A model generated the notes under the pieces. The model was not told the DNA's origin. It worked only from the letters and a program-made list of their open reading frames with translations, and did no database searches. A DNA stretch of 64,000 bases, from NCBI GenBank assembly GCA_026627305.1, contig JAPNVD010000027.1, positions 1 through 64,000 of the forward strand. The letters are read 5' to 3'. The DNA is from Sulfolobaceae archaeon. Lineage in GTDB: Archaea; Thermoproteota; Thermoprotei_A; Sulfolobales; Sulfolobaceae. The position numbers and the translations under genes are program-made. Below are positions 26,037 through 35,213 of the stretch, piece after piece. Position 1 is the first letter of the stretch. Every line of letters begins with the position of its first letter.

Positions 26037-26846
26037 ATGCCTAATATTGCGGCTTTTGTTAAAATTTCTCTAGATCCCAATATGATAAGGACAGCTGGCG
26101 ATGATAAAATTGACACAGTTAACATGCAGATGAGCATAAGTGAATACGATAAAAATGCATTAGAAGAGGCTGTGAAGTTAAAAGAAAAATATGGAGGAAA
26201 AGTAATAGCTTTCACTGCATTAACTTGGGGTCCAATAGATAAGAAATTAAAGGATACTGAGGTTATTCAACGCGAAATATTAGCTAGAGGAGCTGATGAA
26301 TTATATGTAATAACCTCAAATCTTATTTTAAACTCATCACCTTTATATACAAGTATTTTACTTGCACAAGCTGTAAAAAAGGTAGGTAATTTTGATCTTT
26401 ATATAACTGGAGAATCATCAATGGATATAGGATCGTCTCAGATCAGCAGTAGAGTAGCGTCAATATTAGGTTTACCAGTAATAACATATGTTAGGGAGTT
26501 AGAATATGATCCTCAAAATAATTTAATAAGAGCTACTAGAGATCTAGAAGATTCTTATGTTAAAGTAGAAGCAGAACTCCCCGTAGTAATCAGTGTAACA
26601 GGTGAAATTAATCAAGCAAGGATTCCTACACTATTACAAATTAGAAGGGCTTTTTCAAAGCCAGTTAAAATACTTACTGATAAAGATCTAAATATACCAG
26701 AACAACAACTTCTTCTACATAAAAGAGAAGATCTAAAGGTCATTAAAATAAATAGGAAAAATATTATTCTTGAAGGTAAATCGCTAGACGAAATTGCTGA
26801 TAAACTAATTTCAAAGTTGAGAGAGGAAGGAGTTTTAAAGGTGTGA
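26037..26846 (+). CDS. etfB: Electron transfer flavoprotein, beta subunit
   Basis: Started at ATG 26037 (269 residues); the tracked GTG at 26028 is 3 codons upstream. ETF-beta pattern: IAAFVKISLDPNMI, SISEYDKNALEEAVKLKEKYGGKVIAFT, ARGADELYVIT, LYITGESSMDIGSSQISSRVASILGLPVITYV, and the recognition-type loop VEAELPVVISVTGEINQARIPTL. It carries the AMP-binding half of the heterodimer that takes electrons from acyl-CoA dehydrogenase. The alpha gene follows 3 nt downstream. Confidence 0.9.
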   Translation: MPNIAAFVKISLDPNMIRTAGDDKIDTVNMQMSISEYDKNALEEAVKLKEKYGGKVIAFTALTWGPIDKKLKDTEVIQREILARGADELYVITSNLILNSSPLYTSILLAQAVKKVGNFDLYITGESSMDIGSSQISSRVASILGLPVITYVRELEYDPQNNLIRATRDLEDSYVKVEAELPVVISVTGEINQARIPTLLQIRRAFSKPVKILTDKDLNIPEQQLLLHKREDLKVIKINRKNIILEGKSLDEIADKLISKLREEGVLKV

Positions 26847-26849
26847 GTC

Positions 26850-27785
26850 ATGTCAACAGTTCTAATATTTTCAAATAATCCACAGTCATTTACGGATGCC
26901 ATAGGTTTTCTAGAAGTTCTTAAACAAAAAGGATTAAATGTTGATAAGATAATTGGAGTAACATCTAACAACTCAGCTAATACTGAAGATATTAAGAAGT
27001 TAGGCATTCTAGAACTTTACTTATACGATTCAAAATCTACTGATGATCAGATAGCTAAGGGATTATTTCAGCTAGTGAAGAAATTCTCGCCAAATATTAT
27101 ACTGTCATCATCTTCAAAAACTAATAATTCTATATTAGCCTATTTAAGTGGTTTACTTTCTCTGCCTATGTTAACAGAGATAAGTGATTTGTTGAATGCA
27201 ACTTCCGATACATTAACTTTAAGTAGATCTGTTCTTGCAGGTAGGGCATATAGTATTGAGAGCGTCAAGTTACCTGCAATTATTACTATAACTCCTAAGA
27301 AATTTACTCCTTCTAATTTAGCAGCAACAAATGACATAAAATTAGACAATTTGCCTCTACAAGATACAACCGTAAAGATAGTTGAAGTAACGCCTAAAAA
27401 GAGAGAAGGAGTAAAAATAGAAGATGCTGAGATAGTAGTCGGAGTAGGAAGAGGGTTTAAATCAAAAGAGGACTTAAAGTTAGCATTTGAATTAGCCTCA
27501 TTACTAGGTGGAGAGGTAGGATGTTCAAGACCTATAGCAGCCGATCTTAGATGGTTACCAGAAGATAGGTGGATAGGTATATCTATGAAGAAGATAAGGC
27601 CCAAGCTATATATTGCCATTGGAATATCCGGGGCCCCTCAACACATGTCAGCAGTAGATGCGAAGATAATTGTTGCTGTTAATAAAGATAAAAATGCATC
27701 TATATTTAGTTATTCGGATTACGGTATAGTAGCAGACCTATATCAATTTTTACCTATTCTCATTAATAAACTAAAAAAGAAGTGA
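26850..27785 (+). CDS. etfA: Electron transfer flavoprotein, alpha subunit
   Basis: A 311-residue alpha subunit. The N-terminal adenine-nucleotide-hydrolase-like fold is followed by the C-terminal FAD domain VVGVGRGFKSKEDLKLAFELASLLGGEVGCSRPIAADL, IRPKLYIAIGISGAPQHMSAVDAKIIVAVNKDKNASIFSYSDYGIVADL, closely matching the family. FAD in this domain shuttles electrons between the dehydrogenase and the membrane reductase. It is tightly spaced with etfB (3 nt) and the Fe-S reductase (7 nt), so a single operon is evident. Confidence 0.92.
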   Translation: MSTVLIFSNNPQSFTDAIGFLEVLKQKGLNVDKIIGVTSNNSANTEDIKKLGILELYLYDSKSTDDQIAKGLFQLVKKFSPNIILSSSSKTNNSILAYLSGLLSLPMLTEISDLLNATSDTLTLSRSVLAGRAYSIESVKLPAIITITPKKFTPSNLAATNDIKLDNLPLQDTTVKIVEVTPKKREGVKIEDAEIVVGVGRGFKSKEDLKLAFELASLLGGEVGCSRPIAADLRWLPEDRWIGISMKKIRPKLYIAIGISGAPQHMSAVDAKIIVAVNKDKNASIFSYSDYGIVADLYQFLPILINKLKKK

Positions 27786-27792
27786 ATTTAAT

Positions 27793-29799
27793 ATGACTGA
27801 TTTTTTTGAAGGGATAAAATATTTTGTTTTTGTTCAAAATCTATCTTTTTTAGTATATTTATTTACAATAATTGGAGCCATTCCATTTTGTTATGGGGTA
27901 TATAGGAGTCATAAATTGTGGATTCAAAAAGGGGAGTTCTATTCTTTTGATCATTTCTGGTTAAGATTAAAAAGGATGATAATATATGGGATTGGGAATA
28001 GAAAGGTTTTACATCAAGCTCAAGGGGGATTAATGCATACTATACTCTATATAGGAATTATGGGTCTATTTTTAGCAACAATCCTCAGCGGAATACAACT
28101 AGAAATAACTATGAGGTTCTTTCATCAAGAGTTCTTAGTAGGGCCTGTATATTTAGGGTTTAAGTTAATGGCAAATATTGCAGGTATATTAGTTATCATC
28201 GGAATTTTAATCGCGTTGTATAGACGAATAACTAGATCTTATCCATATTTACCAACAACCTTAGAGGATTACCTAATACTTATTGATTTATTAGTAATAG
28301 TGATAACAGGTTTTATTCTAGATGGTGCAAATACTTGGTATTATAGGCTTCCATGGATTGATCATTATGATCTAATAGGCTACGAAATAGCCTTATGGCT
28401 AAAATCGATATATGGATATAATTATTCCGCATTTCAGGGAGTATATACTGTCATATGGCTTATACATATCAACTTAGCGATTTGGAGCGTAGCTTTTATA
28501 CCATATACTAAGTTTTATCACATGATAGTAGGCGGGCTATTTAATACATTCTTTTCAAGACTCGAAGAACCATCAGCGTTCAAACCAATAAAAGATATGG
28601 ATAAGAAAATAGAGGAAGGCAAGGCGTTAGGAGCAGTCACAATTTCAGACTTTAGTTGGAAACAGAGAATGGATTTTGATGCATGCGTAAAATGTGCTAG
28701 GTGTACTAACGCATGTCCGGCTAATGCTTCAGGAAAACCATTGAGTCCTATGAATCTTATTCAAACTCTAAAAGTTCAAATGCACAGAGGCAATTTTAAT
28801 GGGAAGCTCATCCCAGATGTAGTATTTCCGCAAGTTATATGGTCTTGTACTACATGTGGCGCATGCGTAGAAGAATGTCCAATGCTAATACATCATGTTG
28901 AAACAATTTTAGATTTGAGGCGTGGAGTTTATAGTTTAGGAGAAAACACTCCTTCAGAATTACAACAAGTCACCTATAACATCATGAGAGTAGGTAATCC
29001 TTATGGATATGATCCCATGGAGAGAAAGAAGTTCATAGACAAACTATCTACAGAGTTAGGGGTCGAAATAGCTCAAGAAGGCAAAGAATACGATTATATA
29101 TACTGGCTAGGCTGTAATGCAAGCTATGATCCTAATTTACAGAAAGTAGCATATAGCTTACTTAGGATTCTAAAAAAGGCTGGAGTTAATGTAGCTATTT
29201 TACCTGATGAAATTTGTTGTGGAGAGCCAGCTAGAAGAATAGGGGATGAATATCTATTTAGAGATATTGCAGGTAAAACCTTAGAGAATTTAAGAAAATA
29301 CAATTTTAAGAAGTTATTAGTAAGTTGTCCTCATGGTTATAATAATTTTAAGAAAGAATATCCGTTATATTTTGATATAAAGTTTGATGTAATACATCAT
29401 TCTCAGCTTCTTAATCAGTTAATAAGTGAGGGTAAAATAAATGTAAATAGAGAGAAAATTAAATATAGTGTAACATATCATGATCCATGTTATTTAGCTC
29501 GTTGGAACTCCGTTACAGAAGAGCCTAGAAATGTAATCACTAAAGTTACTGAATTGAAAGAGATGAACAGAATAAAGAATCACACCTTCTGTTGTGGTGG
29601 AGGCGGAGGAGGAGCATTTTATGATATTAAGATTGGCGAGAGAATAAGTAAGTTAAGAATTAAGGAAGCTGCGAGTACTGGAGCGAATAAAGTTGTTGTA
29701 GCTTGTCCTTTCTGTAATATTATGCTAAGGGCTGAAGCTCCTGAATATAATTTAGAAGTAATTGACCTTGCACAACTTTTAGATGAGGCATCTGAATGA
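27793..29799 (+). CDS. Membrane Fe-S oxidoreductase, ETF:(mena)quinone reductase type
   Basis: A 668-residue fusion. Residues ~1-260 hold about six helices with histidines at helix ends, similar to NarI/HdrE-type cytochrome b domains. Residues ~296-360 hold two 4Fe-4S clusters (CVKCARCTNACP and CTTCGACVEECP). The C-terminal half has two CCG domains (YWLGCNASYDP ... EICCGEPARR; YHDPCYLAR ... TFCCGGGGGG). This layout is that of HdrDE-like Fe-S reductases which, beside etfBA, act as ETF:menaquinone oxidoreductase. It would feed acyl-CoA electrons into the Sulfolobus caldariellaquinone pool. It is the last gene of the etf operon. Confidence 0.85.
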   Translation: MTDFFEGIKYFVFVQNLSFLVYLFTIIGAIPFCYGVYRSHKLWIQKGEFYSFDHFWLRLKRMIIYGIGNRKVLHQAQGGLMHTILYIGIMGLFLATILSGIQLEITMRFFHQEFLVGPVYLGFKLMANIAGILVIIGILIALYRRITRSYPYLPTTLEDYLILIDLLVIVITGFILDGANTWYYRLPWIDHYDLIGYEIALWLKSIYGYNYSAFQGVYTVIWLIHINLAIWSVAFIPYTKFYHMIVGGLFNTFFSRLEEPSAFKPIKDMDKKIEEGKALGAVTISDFSWKQRMDFDACVKCARCTNACPANASGKPLSPMNLIQTLKVQMHRGNFNGKLIPDVVFPQVIWSCTTCGACVEECPMLIHHVETILDLRRGVYSLGENTPSELQQVTYNIMRVGNPYGYDPMERKKFIDKLSTELGVEIAQEGKEYDYIYWLGCNASYDPNLQKVAYSLLRILKKAGVNVAILPDEICCGEPARRIGDEYLFRDIAGKTLENLRKYNFKKLLVSCPHGYNNFKKEYPLYFDIKFDVIHHSQLLNQLISEGKINVNREKIKYSVTYHDPCYLARWNSVTEEPRNVITKVTELKEMNRIKNHTFCCGGGGGGAFYDIKIGERISKLRIKEAASTGANKVVVACPFCNIMLRAEAPEYNLEVIDLAQLLDEASE

Positions 29800-29810
29800 A
29801 TAAGCTTAAC

Positions 29811-29901
<91 letters not shown>

Positions 29902-29947
29902 CCAACGTTCAATTAAAAAATTGTTCTAGGTTAGTATTTAAAGTAAA

Positions 29948-30250
29948 CTATTCGCTTTCTGATGATTTTTCTTTTTCACTGAGTCTTGAAAGGATGTACT
30001 TTATCGTATAATTCTTTGATTTAACTTTATTCACTATGATTACTCCATATCTTCGATCTCTAGGATAAGCTTTATTTTCTATGACAACAGGATCTAGATT
30101 TAGTTCTTTTGCAATATCTACTAGCATATTTAGGGTTATCTTAAAAGGTAATTTTCTTACTCTTCTACCTTTCTTTCTTGAGTCTGAAATAAAATATGAT
30201 AACCAAATAGCTACTTTATTTTCATCTTTCAATTCTTTACTTATACTCAT
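29948..30250 (-). CDS. srp19: Signal recognition particle 19 kDa protein
   Basis: A 100-residue protein with the SRP19 pattern: AIWLSYFISDSRKKGRRVRKL at the N-terminus, LVDIAKELNLDP, and the RNA-binding YPRDRRYGVIIVNK segment, then a basic/acidic tail. SRP19 clamps helices 6 and 8 of SRP RNA to let SRP54 bind. It lies 10 bp downstream of rps8e, probably on the same transcript. Confidence 0.88.
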   Translation of the reverse strand: MSISKELKDENKVAIWLSYFISDSRKKGRRVRKLPFKITLNMLVDIAKELNLDPVVIENKAYPRDRRYGVIIVNKVKSKNYTIKYILSRLSEKEKSSESE

Positions 30251-30260
30251 CTCCCATCAA

Positions 30261-30644
30261 TTACTTAATTAAAATAGCATTTATAATTCCATCTTGTCCT
30301 GGTCTAGAGGTTACTATAGCTTCACCTAATTCAGTTCTAATTCTCGTGCCTTTTGTTATTATACCTCTTCTAGCAAGTTCTGGATTTGATGGTGTTTCTA
30401 GAACAGCTAGAATTTTTGATTTCTTAGCCTGTTTTGTTGTAGGATCATATACATTAGCTGTAACAGCATATCTTAATTTATACTTAAGGTTCCCTCCAAA
30501 CGTTCTTTCTTTGATTTTTACATCTTCTGTAGATAGTGTTGTATTTGTTGGTGGTGACCCCATCTCAAACTTCCTTTTATCCCTACTTTTACCTTTTAGT
30601 CCTCCTGATATCTTCTTAAAGTCGTTGCCCTGATAAACACCCAT
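30261..30644 (-). CDS. rps8e: Ribosomal protein S8e
   Basis: A 127-residue protein with the S8e signatures GGLKGKSRDKRKFEMGSPPTNTTLS at the N-terminus, RTFGGNLKYKLRYAVTANVYDP, and the C-terminal ITKGTRIRTELGEAIVTSRPGQDGIINAILI. The length is normal for the archaeal form, which lacks the eukaryotic insertion. It is a small-subunit protein near 16S rRNA and forms a short operon with srp19. Confidence 0.95.
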   Translation of the reverse strand: MGVYQGNDFKKISGGLKGKSRDKRKFEMGSPPTNTTLSTEDVKIKERTFGGNLKYKLRYAVTANVYDPTTKQAKKSKILAVLETPSNPELARRGIITKGTRIRTELGEAIVTSRPGQDGIINAILIK

Positions 30645-30679
30645 TGCAATATAGAGTTTAGTCCTCTACTAAATAAATC

Positions 30680-31474
30680 TTAAGCTCCAAAATTCCTTTT
30701 CCTTTTCTGATAGGATCTTATTGCTCTCCATAGATCGATTTTTCTGAAATCAGGCCAATAAGCCTCACAGAAAAACAACTCGGAATAGGCTAGGTGCCAT
30801 AGTAAGAAATTACTTATCCTTACCTCACCTGAAGTTCTTATTACGAGATCTAGATCTTCTAGCTCAGGGTCATAAAAGTATTTCTTGAAGTTCTCTTCAT
30901 TAATCAATAACTCATTTACTTTTGTTCTATCACTTTCTACATCTATTATAATCTTTTTGACTGCATCTAAGATTTCTTGCCGTCCACCATAACATATTGC
31001 TAAGGTAAGTTTATGTTTGTTATAATTCTCTGTCTTTTTTGTAACTTTCTCTATTAACTGATTTATGTCATCAGGTAATTGGGACAGTCTACCTATTGCC
31101 CTTACTTTGACTTCCCTCTTTTCTATAAGCTCATTAGTAAGTAAATCTTCGAGTCCTTGTTTAATATACTTTAATACATACTCTAATTCGTATTTATTTC
31201 GTCTTTCGCAGTTTTCAGTGGATAATGCAAAAACTGTTACATTTTTTATTCCAAGGTCCAATAGCCATATAAGAACTTCTTTTAGTTTTTTATAACCATA
31301 AAAATAGGCATTATCTATATTAAGATTATAACTCCGAGCCCATCGTCTGTTCCCGTCAGGAATAATACCTACATGTTTTGGAAAAGGCCCGTTTTTTATC
31401 TGATTCCAGAGGATTTTTTCATAAACCTTATAAATGGGTTTTGAAACAACTTTATAGAAGTTATTAATTCTCAT
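30680..31474 (-). CDS. uppS: cis-prenyltransferase (polyprenyl diphosphate synthase)
   Basis: A 264-residue UppS family enzyme: [16 protein letters not shown] (catalytic Asp and Arg-Arg-Trp), [23 protein letters not shown], and the C-terminal [29 protein letters not shown]. It elongates isoprenyl diphosphates in Z configuration to produce the dolichyl-type lipid carrier for N-glycosylation of surface proteins. That is consistent with the sequon-rich surface and membrane proteins encoded here. Confidence 0.93.
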   Translation of the reverse strand: MRINNFYKVVSKPIYKVYEKILWNQIKNGPFPKHVGIIPDGNRRWARSYNLNIDNAYFYGYKKLKEVLIWLLDLGIKNVTVFALSTENCERRNKYELEYVLKYIKQGLEDLLTNELIEKREVKVRAIGRLSQLPDDINQLIEKVTKKTENYNKHKLTLAICYGGRQEILDAVKKIIIDVESDRTKVNELLINEENFKKYFYDPELEDLDLVIRTSGEVRISNFLLWHLAYSELFFCEAYWPDFRKIDLWRAIRSYQKRKRNFGA

Positions 31475-31524
31475 GAATTTCTAGCATTATCTATCCTTTA
31501 ACATTTTTATATTTATCCAAAAGT

Positions 31525-31965
31525 TTATTGAGTGTAGAGCCAGGTTCTCAAAACAATAGTGCTATTAGTACTCACAACGCCTTGTACGCTTCGTATTTCA
31601 TCTATGGTTTTATTTATGCTGGCTATACTATTTCCTCTTATTATGGCTATTATATCATAATCACCTGTAGTTTCATATACTACTTCAACGCCTTGTATGC
31701 TAATTATTTTCTTTGAAATCTCAGGCGTAGGGATTTGAGGAGTTGATTTAACCATTACTATAGCTCTTATTTCGCTTGAAAGTTCATAATCGATTGTGAA
31801 TCTTTTAATTATTCCGTTCTTTTCTAGCTTGCTAATCCTTTTTCTAACTGCAGCCTCACTAATTCCCAATTCCTTTGCAATAGAAGTATAAGGAGTTCTG
31901 GCGTTTTTTCTTAGTATTTCTAATATTTTTATGTCATTTTCATCAATTTCAGGTATGATAATCAC
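31525..31965 (-). CDS. Lrp/AsnC family transcriptional regulator
   Basis: A 146-residue protein with an N-terminal HTH (DENDIKILEILRKNARTPYTSIAKELGISEAAVRKRISKLEKNGIIKRF) and a C-terminal RAM/effector domain (EVVYETTGDYDIIAIIRGNSIASINKTIDEIRSVQGVVSTNSTIVLRTW). The close match to Sulfolobus Lrp-type regulators makes amino-acid-responsive regulation likely, but which paralogue it is cannot be said. It is divergent from the 142-residue coiled-coil protein gene across a 54-bp AT-rich promoter region. Confidence 0.9.
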   Translation of the reverse strand: MIIIPEIDENDIKILEILRKNARTPYTSIAKELGISEAAVRKRISKLEKNGIIKRFTIDYELSSEIRAIVMVKSTPQIPTPEISKKIISIQGVEVVYETTGDYDIIAIIRGNSIASINKTIDEIRSVQGVVSTNSTIVLRTWLYTQ

Positions 31966-32019
31966 CTACATTAAATAATATATAGAGAGATTAATAAGAA
32001 TAGGCTCTACTATTATATA

Positions 32020-32448
32020 GTGAAGAACATGAGCAGTGATGATTTAAAGAAATTTCTTGAAAACAAGATAGCATCATTAAAAAAAGAATTAGAATACTAC
32101 GAGTATTTATTAAGCCTTGTGGAATCAACTAGTTACATAAATATTAAAGGTAATAAGGGAAGCGTAGAGGTTGTTAAAAACGCTAAGGGAGAAGTTATAG
32201 CTGAAATAATTTATACCCCGCCTCTGTTTAAAATGGTTATAAAGACTAAAATTAGCTCAAGAAAGCCAATATTTTCTGTATTAAATAAACTATTGGAATC
32301 AGAAAAAGTTAGCAGCAAAATTGATTATGAAATAGTTGTGGATAGCGATGAATTAAAAGAAATAGTAGTAAAGAACGTAAATGACGATATTATGTACAAT
32401 AAGTTAAAAGCAGGTCTACAAGTCATTTTAGAAAGAATAGCCGAATAG
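32020..32448 (+). CDS. Hypothetical protein with N-terminal coiled coil
   Basis: 142 residues. Residues ~5-32 (SDDLKKFLENKIASLKKELEYYEYLLSLVE) form a heptad-like coiled coil, then a mixed alpha/beta domain with strands SVEVVKNAKGEVIAEIIY and FKMVIKTKIS. No family is recognised. ATG at 32029 is an alternative to the tracked GTG. Its 3' end overlaps the convergent VirB4/HerA gene by 21 bp. Confidence 0.5.
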   Translation: MKNMSSDDLKKFLENKIASLKKELEYYEYLLSLVESTSYINIKGNKGSVEVVKNAKGEVIAEIIYTPPLFKMVIKTKISSRKPIFSVLNKLLESEKVSSKIDYEIVVDSDELKEIVVKNVNDDIMYNKLKAGLQVILERIAE

Positions 32449-34140
32449 GGGATCAACCTTTATTTGAATAGGTCTAGGATCATTAATTATTCTGACTAAC
32501 GCCTCTCCTCTTCCTAAATATCTTAACTTCTCTAAATCTTCACTGTTAAGTTTTGCAAAGCGCCTTACCTCTTCCCAGAATTTCATGTCGCCATTATTTA
32601 AAAATACTAGAAGACCTACATTATCTAGATAAATATCAGCATTCTCGCCTAAATCGCTTAAGTTTTGTGTAGCCATTAATAAGGAAATTCCATAGCCTCT
32701 TCCTCTTTTAACTATATCTGAAACTAGTGGCATTCGTTCTTCCCTCAGTATTGTCCACGCTTCATCCACTAATATTACTTTATCTATTTCATCATCAATT
32801 ACTTTGCCGTTTAAATACAATTGTGATAATGTAGTATTGATTATAAGTCTCTTTATTTCGTCACTAGATATTAATGTTAAATCGATAATGTTAATACCCT
32901 TGCTCAGACTTTCGTAAATAGTTTTTCCACGATAATCAAACGAATTCAAGATGCTAAAGATTCTATAGAAATACACGCCTAAGTTAGTATCCTCTAGTAT
33001 CTCGGATACTTTTTCAGCAAACTCCTTCCAGTCAACTATGTCCGGATTCTCTACAAGGAATTTATAAATTATTGATGATTGAAACCTATCTAATAAGAAG
33101 GAATTAGATAATATCTTCTCTATATATAGAGATTTTAACTCTGTTGAGGGATAACTTGAATTTAACAGTCCCAAACTATACACAAATGGATTAATTAAAT
33201 TGAATGGAATTTTATATTGTTTTAACCTCTTCTTTATATCCCCTTTCGTATCATAAATTATAACCAACTTATCCTCAACTAGAGACAGTTTACTTGCTAC
33301 ACTTAACAAGAACTCTGTCTTACCTGAACCTGTAGGGCCTATAACTAATATATGAGGATTAATAATTCTCTTATAGTTCCAAAAAATAGGCGTAGCTGTC
33401 TCTATGTCTCTTCCTATGTAAACTCCTTCGGAAATTAGCTCAGTTCTAACTTTACTAGGAAAGGCGAATGGTGTTATGTAAGGTATTAACGTTGGTAAAA
33501 TTATCTTTTTATCATCCAGTTTACCTCGAAAAAAGGGTACATTATCCTTAACTTCCTCAATTTCAACACCTAAACTTGATAAACCTCTTTTTACAATTTC
33601 TTCATTTGCTCTTACTTCATTTTCATTCTCGCCTTTTATTACAAAGTACATGGAGTACTTAAAGGGTTCTTCGCCTTCAACTATCTTTTTAATAACCATT
33701 CTGACAAATTCTAGTTCTTTTCTTGCCTTTTCGTTAGAAGGATCGGCATCTAGCATTATTTGAAGATTTTGTGCTTTTAATATTAAATTGTTTAAATATT
33801 TTTGTTTATCTACATATTCCTTTCTTATTATTATATCTATATTTTTTATATTATTTAAAACTTTATAAAATAATATTATTTTTGATTTTAATTCATTTTC
33901 ACTAAGATCTCTATAATCGTATTGTAAATCCTTTACCTTTAGTATTACTGACCCGGGAGTATCTTGACTTTTAATGGATTTCTTAAATGGTAAAAAATTA
34001 AATTTTCTTAAAATATTTTCGAAATTGAACATTATAACGAATATAATGCCTAAAAGAAATAATATATAATTCCTTGATATAATTGATGTAATTATCAACA
34101 AAAAACCGATTATACTTACTAGTAGTTTGGTATATTCCAT
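32428..34140 (-). CDS. Membrane-anchored VirB4/HerA-type ATPase (CedB candidate)
   Basis: A 570-residue protein. Two N-terminal hydrophobic helices (LLVSIIGFLLIITSII, ILFLLGIIFVIMFNF) are followed by a helical/alpha-beta N domain and a RecA-like motor with Walker A IGPTGSGKTEF (~residue 265), Walker B VILVDEAWTIL (~457) and a sensor region GISLLMATQNLSDL. This is the layout of VirB4/TraG/HerA conjugation and DNA-pumping ATPases. In Sulfolobales the membrane VirB4/HerA homologue CedB drives UV-induced DNA import, and this protein fits its size and topology. The CedB identity is inference; the ATPase class is clear. Confidence 0.75.
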   Translation of the reverse strand: MEYTKLLVSIIGFLLIITSIISRNYILFLLGIIFVIMFNFENILRKFNFLPFKKSIKSQDTPGSVILKVKDLQYDYRDLSENELKSKIILFYKVLNNIKNIDIIIRKEYVDKQKYLNNLILKAQNLQIMLDADPSNEKARKELEFVRMVIKKIVEGEEPFKYSMYFVIKGENENEVRANEEIVKRGLSSLGVEIEEVKDNVPFFRGKLDDKKIILPTLIPYITPFAFPSKVRTELISEGVYIGRDIETATPIFWNYKRIINPHILVIGPTGSGKTEFLLSVASKLSLVEDKLVIIYDTKGDIKKRLKQYKIPFNLINPFVYSLGLLNSSYPSTELKSLYIEKILSNSFLLDRFQSSIIYKFLVENPDIVDWKEFAEKVSEILEDTNLGVYFYRIFSILNSFDYRGKTIYESLSKGINIIDLTLISSDEIKRLIINTTLSQLYLNGKVIDDEIDKVILVDEAWTILREERMPLVSDIVKRGRGYGISLLMATQNLSDLGENADIYLDNVGLLVFLNNGDMKFWEEVRRFAKLNSEDLEKLRYLGRGEALVRIINDPRPIQIKVDPLFGYSF

Positions 34141-34188
34141 TTCATTGGATTTAATACTACATAGATAATAGAGGGTTAATAAAAAGTA

Positions 34189-34818
34189 TTAAAGTTCGAT
34201 ATTAGCATGGGCTAATCTAAGATCTTCTTCAGACTTGCCTAACTTGATCATAAGCTCAGCTACTATACCATCTAAAAATATCTGCGTAGTATCTTCGAAA
34301 AGCGTTCCTAATGGTGCAAGGGGTTCAGTAATCCCTAATATTTGCCTGGCGAAGTAGTCTTCATTAGTTGAATACTTTGTCCTTCCTGGCACCTCTACTA
34401 CTATGTCAGCTATTTTACCTAACGGGCTTTCACGATAACTTGTTATGGCTATAATTTTGGCTTTTGCTTCTTTGGCTGCTTCAGCAGCCGTGACTATTAA
34501 TTTAGTCCTACCTGAGCCTGATATTGCTACTACGATATCATCTTCTCCTATGGGTGGAACAATTGTTTCACCTAGAACATAGGAATTATAACCTAAATGT
34601 AACAATCGCATGGCAAATGCTCTGCCCACTAATCCACTTCTTCCAGCTCCCATAACTAAAATTTTTCCATTTCTTTTATTCTTATAGAAATTAACAAGCT
34701 CATCAACCATACGCTCTACTTCTTCAGGTTTAATTAATTGGGCTGCACGAACTATAAATTCAGAAATATCGTAAATAGTCCTTAATGTTATGGGAAGGTT
34801 TACTGAAGAAGAATCCAA
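34189..34818 (-). CDS. 6-phospho-3-hexuloisomerase (SIS domain)
   Basis: A 209-residue SIS-domain protein with [39 protein letters not shown] and [13 protein letters not shown], and the C-terminal [21 protein letters not shown] typical of PHI. PHI interconverts 3-hexulose-6-phosphate and fructose-6-phosphate. With HPS it supplies pentose phosphates in archaea lacking the oxidative pentose phosphate pathway. Starts at TTG. HPS itself is not next to it. Confidence 0.87.
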   Translation of the reverse strand: MDSSSVNLPITLRTIYDISEFIVRAAQLIKPEEVERMVDELVNFYKNKRNGKILVMGAGRSGLVGRAFAMRLLHLGYNSYVLGETIVPPIGEDDIVVAISGSGRTKLIVTAAEAAKEAKAKIIAITSYRESPLGKIADIVVEVPGRTKYSTNEDYFARQILGITEPLAPLGTLFEDTTQIFLDGIVAELMIKLGKSEEDLRLAHANIEL

Positions 34819-34922
34819 ACTACTTCACATATGAACTTTTCGAGAAGGATTTTTAAATGTTATTCTTTATAAAGCAGGAGAATTTATACGCTTTTAATTT
34901 AAAAGTATGATATCGGGAATAT

Positions 34923-35213
34923 ATGAGCCTAAGATGGACTCCTCTGTGGAAAGTAGAAAAAATAGAATATCGAGGAAAGGACTTGGAAGTATGTAAAGAC
35001 GAGCATACAGGCCTTTATGCATGCCCATATTGTACACCCGCTTGTAAGAAGGGAGAACCAGTTATTGATGGTGCATTCTTTTACACATTAGAGGACTTAA
35101 AAAGACATTTGGATGCACATAAAACTAGTTATTGGGTTAAAGGAAAGAGAACTGTTGAAGAGGAAGAAGAGGAAGAATATGTTACAGGTGAGGAAGAAGA
35201 GGATGAAACCTAG
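34923..35213 (+). CDS. Small zinc-binding protein with acidic tail
   Basis: 96 residues. A candidate zinc site is CPYCTPAC plus the histidines of LKRHLDAHKT, with a further Cys at LEVCKDE; the arrangement is C2H2-like with a helix before the His pair. The C-terminal ~20 residues are almost all Glu/Asp (EEEEEEEYVTGEEEEDE). It looks like a nucleic-acid- or ribosome-associated protein, but no named family is recognised. It overlaps the next gene by 11 nt, so they are coupled. Confidence 0.65.
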   Translation: MSLRWTPLWKVEKIEYRGKDLEVCKDEHTGLYACPYCTPACKKGEPVIDGAFFYTLEDLKRHLDAHKTSYWVKGKRTVEEEEEEEYVTGEEEEDET

